Shown here piece by piece: positions 5,846 to 9,694 of a DNA stretch of 9,694 bases. This DNA is from Acidobacteriota bacterium (lineage in GTDB: Bacteria; Acidobacteriota; Holophagae; Thermotomaculales; Thermotomaculaceae). Position 1 is the first letter of the stretch, and each line of letters opens with the position of its first letter. The notes under the pieces are model-generated. The model saw only the letters and a program-made list of their open reading frames with translations, made no database searches and had not been told where the DNA came from. The stretch is taken from positions 1 to 9,694 of the forward strand of contig JAMOUY010000162.1 in assembly GCA_027067895.1 (NCBI GenBank). The letters are read 5' to 3'. A program made the position numbers and the translations under genes.

Positions 5846-8800
5846 ATGGGGAAAGAAAACGGGGTTTCAATATTAAATAGATTTTCTCTGGCGTATTTAA
5901 TTCAGATTTTTATCGCCTTTACGCTTGCAGGTTTTCTTTTTATGGGAATTGCATACACCAAGAAAAAGCAGACTTTTTACAAAAACATTAGGAAAAATGC
6001 GCAAACCTTTGCAGATGTCATTGCCTACCCTTTGTGGAGTTATGATTTTGACGCTATCGGCAGGTATGCTCAACTTTACCTTGACAACAAAACGGTTTGT
6101 TCCGTATCCGTTTACGATGAATCTGGCAAAACGGTTGTTTCCAGAGTAAGCCCGTGTTTAAAGAAAATCAGGTATTCTTCTCTTGAAGAAAGAATTTATC
6201 TTCCCGTTAAATTTAACGGAAAAAAAGTCGGTGCCGTTGAACTTGTTTATTCAAAGAAAAGTTTAAAAGAGTTTATAGACAATTTTGTTTTTTTAATGCT
6301 TTGTCTGATTGTAATTCTTTCAATTTTTTTAATGGCTGGAAGCAGATATTTGATAAAAGAGTATATTCTTCATCCTATAAACATTCTTTCAAAAGCAATA
6401 GCGGATATTAGGGACGGCAAATACAGTTTTAAAATAATTGAGGGAGACGTTAGGTTTCGCGAGTTTAAAACACTTGTAAACGAAATAGAAAATATGATTG
6501 ACGCTATAAAACAGAGGGAAGAGGATTTGAAAGAGGTAAACGAAGAATTGAAAATAATACTTTCCTCAATTCCGGACGGGTATGTGCTTTTGGATTTGTC
6601 GGGCAGAATTTTGCAGGTTAACGAGAGTATGGCAAAAATGTTTAATTATTCGGAAGACGAAATGCTTGGCATGAGGGCTATGGATTTAAGTGCCGAGGTT
6701 TTTACCGAACGACTGATGAAGCAGTATTTTGAGCAGGCGGTAAATAAGGGCTTTGCTTCGTTCAATTGGCTTGCCAAAACAAAGGACGGCAGAAGTTTTT
6801 GGATTTTGGTAAGGCTTAAACAGATTGTTTTGAAGAGGCAGAAATACATGCTTGCCCTTGTTCTTGATATTGACGAACAGATAAGATTGCAAGAAAGACT
6901 GAAAGAAAGCGAGGAAAAATTCAGAACATTTGCCGAAAATACAAAAGCGGCTTTGTTTTTGTACAGTGAATACTTTGAGTATGTCAATCCGGCTACCTGT
7001 CAGATTTTGGGATATACGGAAGAAGAATTGTTGAAGATGCATTTTTGGGATATTGTGCATCCGGAAGAAAGAAACCTTGTAAAGCAGAGGGGATTGAGAA
7101 GAATTGAAGGGGAAGAAGCGCCTTCTTCCTATGAATTTAGGGTAATAAGAAAAGACGGCAAGGTAAGGTGGGTTGAGTTTGTTGCGGACAGGGTAAAGAT
7201 TAAAGAGAAAAATCTTGCTTTGGGGACGGCGATAGATATTACAGCAAGAAAGGTTTACCGTGAAAGTTTAAAGGAAGAAAAGGAAAAACTTTCCGCAACT
7301 TTAAAGAGTATTGCGGAAGGCGTAATTGTGCTTGACGAAAAAGGCAAGGTGAAAATTGTGAACAAGGCGGCGGAGAAACTTTTAAACAAAAGGGAATCGG
7401 AAATTGTCGGAAGCAATTGCTCTGAAATTCTCACCTTTTACAGGGAAGATGAATTTGGCGGGAAAGAGATAAAGAGGGTTTCGGTAAATTTTAAAGATGC
7501 TATTGACAGATTTCAAAACGACAATCTTTTCCTTTTTAAAGACAATGGCGATAAAATTTATGTTTCGGTATCCGCTTCCCCTGTTAAAGCGGACGGAAAA
7601 ATAATCGGAGCGGTTATAGTGGTTAGCGACATAACCGAGCATGAAATTTTCAAAAGAGAAATTGTTAAGCAGAAAAAACTTGAATCTCTTGCAACCCTTG
7701 CGGCGGGGATTGCTCACGATTTTAACAATATGCTTCAAATTTTGCAGGGAAATATTGAACTTGCAAATATAAAAGCCTCTGACGATTTGAAGCCTATTCT
7801 TGAAAGGGCGCAAAAATCCCTTCAAAATGCCACAAAACTTGCTCATCGTCTTCTTACATTCGCAAAGGGAGGCGCGCCGATAAAACAAAAGATTAGCAAT
7901 TTTGAAGATTATTTAAGAGGAATGGTTGATTTGTTTTTGGCGGGCTCGCCGATAAAAGTTATTATTGACGTGGAAGAAGGGCTTTTTCCCATAGAGGCCG
8001 ACCCCACTCAATTGGAGCAGGTTTTTCAAAACATTTTTACAAACGCAAAGGATATTTTGAGAAACAAAGGGACTATAAAAATCAAGGCTGAAAATTTTTA
8101 CTATGACAAAAAGACATATCCCGGCCTGCCATTGAGGGAAAAGTATGGCAAATATGTAAAAATAACAATAAGCGACAACGGGCCCGGCATTCCGTCGGAG
8201 GTTGTTGACAGAATTTTTGAGCCTTACTTTACAACTAAAAAATACGGCACGGGCTTGGGGCTTGCCGTGGCTTATTCGGTAATATCCAAGCACGAAGGTT
8301 ATATAACCGCCGGAAACAAGCCGGAGGGCGGAGCCTTTTTCCATATTTACCTTCCTGTCAAAGATTTGGGAGAAGACGAGGATAAAGCGGTTATCGGTGT
8401 TGAAGACGAGAAAAAAGGAACGGAAATTCCCGAGAAGAAAAAAGTTGAGCAGAGAAATATTGATTTTTCAAAATTGAGAATACTTTTTATGGATGACGAG
8501 GAAGACGTTAGAGAGGTGGCGGAAGATTTTGCCTTAACTTTAAACTGTGAACTTGTTTCGGTTGAAAACGGAGAGGAAGCGGTTAAGGTTTACAAGGAAA
8601 GCATTGAAAAGGGAGAAAAGTTTGACATTGTTTTTGTTGATTTAACCGTTGTCGGAGGAATGGGCGGGGAAGAAACTTTGAAAGAATTGAAAAAAATAGA
8701 TGCGGAAGTAAAAGTTGTGGTATCAAGCGGATATGCACATTCCGCCGCAATGTCGGAATTTGCGAAAATAGGGTTTGCAAACGTTTTGCCTAAGCCTTAC

Positions 8801-8848
8801 CTTCTTGAAGATTTTAAAAGAGTGATTATTGAAAGTCTGTCAGATTAA
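5846..8848 (+). CDS. Membrane-bound hybrid sensor histidine kinase with three PAS domains and a receiver
   Basis: A 1000-residue signalling protein. Membrane helices at about 15-36 and 144-165 enclose a periplasmic sensor of about 107 residues with an 'AYPLWSYDFD' motif typical of a small CHASE/CACHE-like class, and two cysteines (85 and 104) that could pair. A HAMP-like segment and helix follow (166-235). Three PAS domains lie at about 236-345, 355-470 and 482-600; the second has 'GYTEEEL...HPEE' and 'RKDGKVRWVE'. The kinase core has the H-box His624 in 'GIAHDFNNML', the N-box with Asn733, G1 'DNGPGIP' (777-783), F-box 'IFEPYFTT' and G2 'GTGLGL' (801-806). After a charged linker (840-872) comes a receiver with Asp883/Asp884, phosphoacceptor Asp932, Ser961 and Lys983 in 'LPKPY'. 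All residues for autophosphorylation and phosphotransfer are present. No HPt domain or separate response regulator is in the window, so the output is unknown. PAS domains may bind a cofactor or ligand, but none can be assigned. Confidence 0.95.
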   Translation: MGKENGVSILNRFSLAYLIQIFIAFTLAGFLFMGIAYTKKKQTFYKNIRKNAQTFADVIAYPLWSYDFDAIGRYAQLYLDNKTVCSVSVYDESGKTVVSRVSPCLKKIRYSSLEERIYLPVKFNGKKVGAVELVYSKKSLKEFIDNFVFLMLCLIVILSIFLMAGSRYLIKEYILHPINILSKAIADIRDGKYSFKIIEGDVRFREFKTLVNEIENMIDAIKQREEDLKEVNEELKIILSSIPDGYVLLDLSGRILQVNESMAKMFNYSEDEMLGMRAMDLSAEVFTERLMKQYFEQAVNKGFASFNWLAKTKDGRSFWILVRLKQIVLKRQKYMLALVLDIDEQIRLQERLKESEEKFRTFAENTKAALFLYSEYFEYVNPATCQILGYTEEELLKMHFWDIVHPEERNLVKQRGLRRIEGEEAPSSYEFRVIRKDGKVRWVEFVADRVKIKEKNLALGTAIDITARKVYRESLKEEKEKLSATLKSIAEGVIVLDEKGKVKIVNKAAEKLLNKRESEIVGSNCSEILTFYREDEFGGKEIKRVSVNFKDAIDRFQNDNLFLFKDNGDKIYVSVSASPVKADGKIIGAVIVVSDITEHEIFKREIVKQKKLESLATLAAGIAHDFNNMLQILQGNIELANIKASDDLKPILERAQKSLQNATKLAHRLLTFAKGGAPIKQKISNFEDYLRGMVDLFLAGSPIKVIIDVEEGLFPIEADPTQLEQVFQNIFTNAKDILRNKGTIKIKAENFYYDKKTYPGLPLREKYGKYVKITISDNGPGIPSEVVDRIFEPYFTTKKYGTGLGLAVAYSVISKHEGYITAGNKPEGGAFFHIYLPVKDLGEDEDKAVIGVEDEKKGTEIPEKKKVEQRNIDFSKLRILFMDDEEDVREVAEDFALTLNCELVSVENGEEAVKVYKESIEKGEKFDIVFVDLTVVGGMGGEETLKELKKIDAEVKVVVSSGYAHSAAMSEFAKIGFANVLPKPYLLEDFKRVIIESLSD

Positions 8849-9631
8849 ATTTCTTTGTCTTAACTGCTCTTTTATTTTGTCGCTTAATTTGGAAACCAAT
8901 TCTTCGTGCAGAGACATTGTAACTTTCGGATTTGAGAAAAATTCAATTACCACGGCAATATTGTCAAGATGAATTCTTCTGTCAATAATAAGTTTAAGTA
9001 TTGATGATGGGGTAAGTCTTGAATGGACGATTCTTGCCACAATTTCTTCGTTGGGATTAAATTTTGTAAGCACGGTTTCAAGCAGTTTTTCGTCGTTGAA
9101 TATTACACTCCACAACTCTCTGAATATTTCCCCGTTTGAATCTATAATGATTTTTGCCTTTTCTTCTTCCGTCATTGCGTTGAATTTTGTCAGCAGTGTT
9201 GAGTATGCCACGTTTTTTATTTCAATAGACGCAATTTTCTTGTCTCTCAAAACGTCTAACAAATCTTTCAAATCGCTTAAATGTCTTACAAATCTCAAAC
9301 CGTATTTTTCAGGCAGGTTTTTGTTGTGAAGCATTGTTGAAATTATCTTGATTTCTTTATTCCATCTTGGAGAATTAGCGAGAATAATAAGTTTTCTCGT
9401 GTTGAAAGAGTGAATATACGGCAAAAGGTTTTCCGCTTTTAAATTCGGATTTGCAAGAGCATTTCTGAAAACATTTAAGTCGTTGTACGTTATAAGCATT
9501 TCCAATTCTTTCGGGTCTTCCGAGAAAGCCGCTCTTTGAATTAGTTTGAAAACGTCGGATTCTTCAAGTTTCTGACTCAATTCAATTTCTCTTTCAATTG
9601 TTTCCCTTTCAAACAATCCCTTTTGGTCCAT
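8840..9631 (-). CDS. Alpha-helical repeat protein (HEAT/LRV-like), N-terminus possibly beyond the window
   Basis: The product is at least 263 residues, almost entirely amphipathic helices, with no membrane segment or signal peptide. A short motif recurs at helix starts: 'ALANPNLK' (59-66), 'LHNKNLPEK' (101-109), 'VHSRLTPSS' (202-210) and 'FFSNPKVTM' (231-239), each followed by a hydrophobic helix. This is the look of HEAT or leucine-rich-variant solenoids, which bind proteins; similar uncharacterised proteins with 'NP.tP' repeats are known to me from Acidobacteria and Deltaproteobacteria. No enzymatic motif is seen. The ATG at 9631 has no ribosome binding site, and the frame continues upstream without a stop to the right edge (reading ...KRKWPHLLSIIKIVYNF), so the true start may lie outside. 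The 3' end overlaps the sensor kinase gene tail to tail by 9 bases. Confidence 0.75.
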   Translation of the reverse strand: MDQKGLFERETIEREIELSQKLEESDVFKLIQRAAFSEDPKELEMLITYNDLNVFRNALANPNLKAENLLPYIHSFNTRKLIILANSPRWNKEIKIISTMLHNKNLPEKYGLRFVRHLSDLKDLLDVLRDKKIASIEIKNVAYSTLLTKFNAMTEEEKAKIIIDSNGEIFRELWSVIFNDEKLLETVLTKFNPNEEIVARIVHSRLTPSSILKLIIDRRIHLDNIAVVIEFFSNPKVTMSLHEELVSKLSDKIKEQLRQRNLI

Positions 9632-9694
9632 GAAGTTATAGACAATTTTGATAATGCTTAAAAGGTGGGGCCATTTTCTCTTAACCCCTACGGT

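Noticed and set aside
6646..7060. Open frames on the minus strand inside the kinase gene (also at 7382-7888, 7913-8344 and 8583-8780)
   Set aside because: They lie opposite clearly coding PAS, kinase and receiver sequence, have no ribosome binding sites and give unrelated, low-complexity products.
1..9694. CRISPR array, insertion sequence, prophage, toxin-antitoxin or tRNA
   Set aside because: No spaced direct repeats, transposase or integrase motifs, phage genes or cloverleaf-like segments were found; all long stretches are explained by ordinary genes.

Overview
This is an A+T-rich bacterial window, densely packed with genes. A TonB-type C-terminal domain on an inner-membrane-anchored protein, together with a periplasmic sensor domain, points to a Gram-negative (diderm) cell. 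The PATAN (DUF4388) protein, the helical-repeat protein and the hybrid histidine kinase with an HDFNN H-box recall families common in Acidobacteriota, Myxococcota/Desulfobacterota and similar lineages. The low G+C and some divergent sequences mean I cannot name the organism. I see no mobile element, CRISPR array, rRNA, tRNA or phage gene.

Layout. At the left edge (+ strand) is the C-terminal tail of an unrecognised protein, possibly a glycoside-hydrolase-type beta domain (up to 263). After a short gap with a promoter-like site comes an unrecognised 227-residue protein (349-1032), then a ComF-type zinc-finger phosphoribosyltransferase (1068-1766). Directly abutting it, tail to tail, is the end of a four-gene minus-strand operon. 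Read in its own direction (5712 down to 1767) it encodes a small TPR protein, the bifunctional GlmU enzyme (UDP-GlcNAc synthesis), a PATAN/DUF4388 protein, and a membrane-anchored coiled-coil protein ending in a TonB-like domain. Its genes overlap or sit 1 bp apart. A 133-bp divergent promoter region (5713-5845) separates this operon from a 1000-residue hybrid sensor kinase on the + strand (periplasmic sensor, three PAS domains, HisKA-HATPase, receiver). The kinase gene overlaps tail to tail with a minus-strand alpha-helical repeat protein (8840-9631) whose frame stays open to the right edge.

How the genes may work together. GlmU makes the UDP-GlcNAc needed for peptidoglycan and lipopolysaccharide. 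Its operon partners are a TPR scaffold, a PATAN signalling/adaptor protein and a TonB-like envelope-spanning protein, so the unit looks like an envelope-biogenesis or envelope-signalling module. That link is inference from operon structure only. The divergently transcribed sensor kinase could be independent or could share regulation through the common intergenic region.

The most notable items are the GlmU/PATAN/coiled-coil-TonB operon, the TonB-like protein whose usual Pro-rich spacer is replaced by about 180 residues of coiled coil, an apparent internal duplication in the 349-1032 protein, and two convergent gene junctions with no room for a conventional terminator. Start codons of two genes are revised on ribosome-binding-site evidence.
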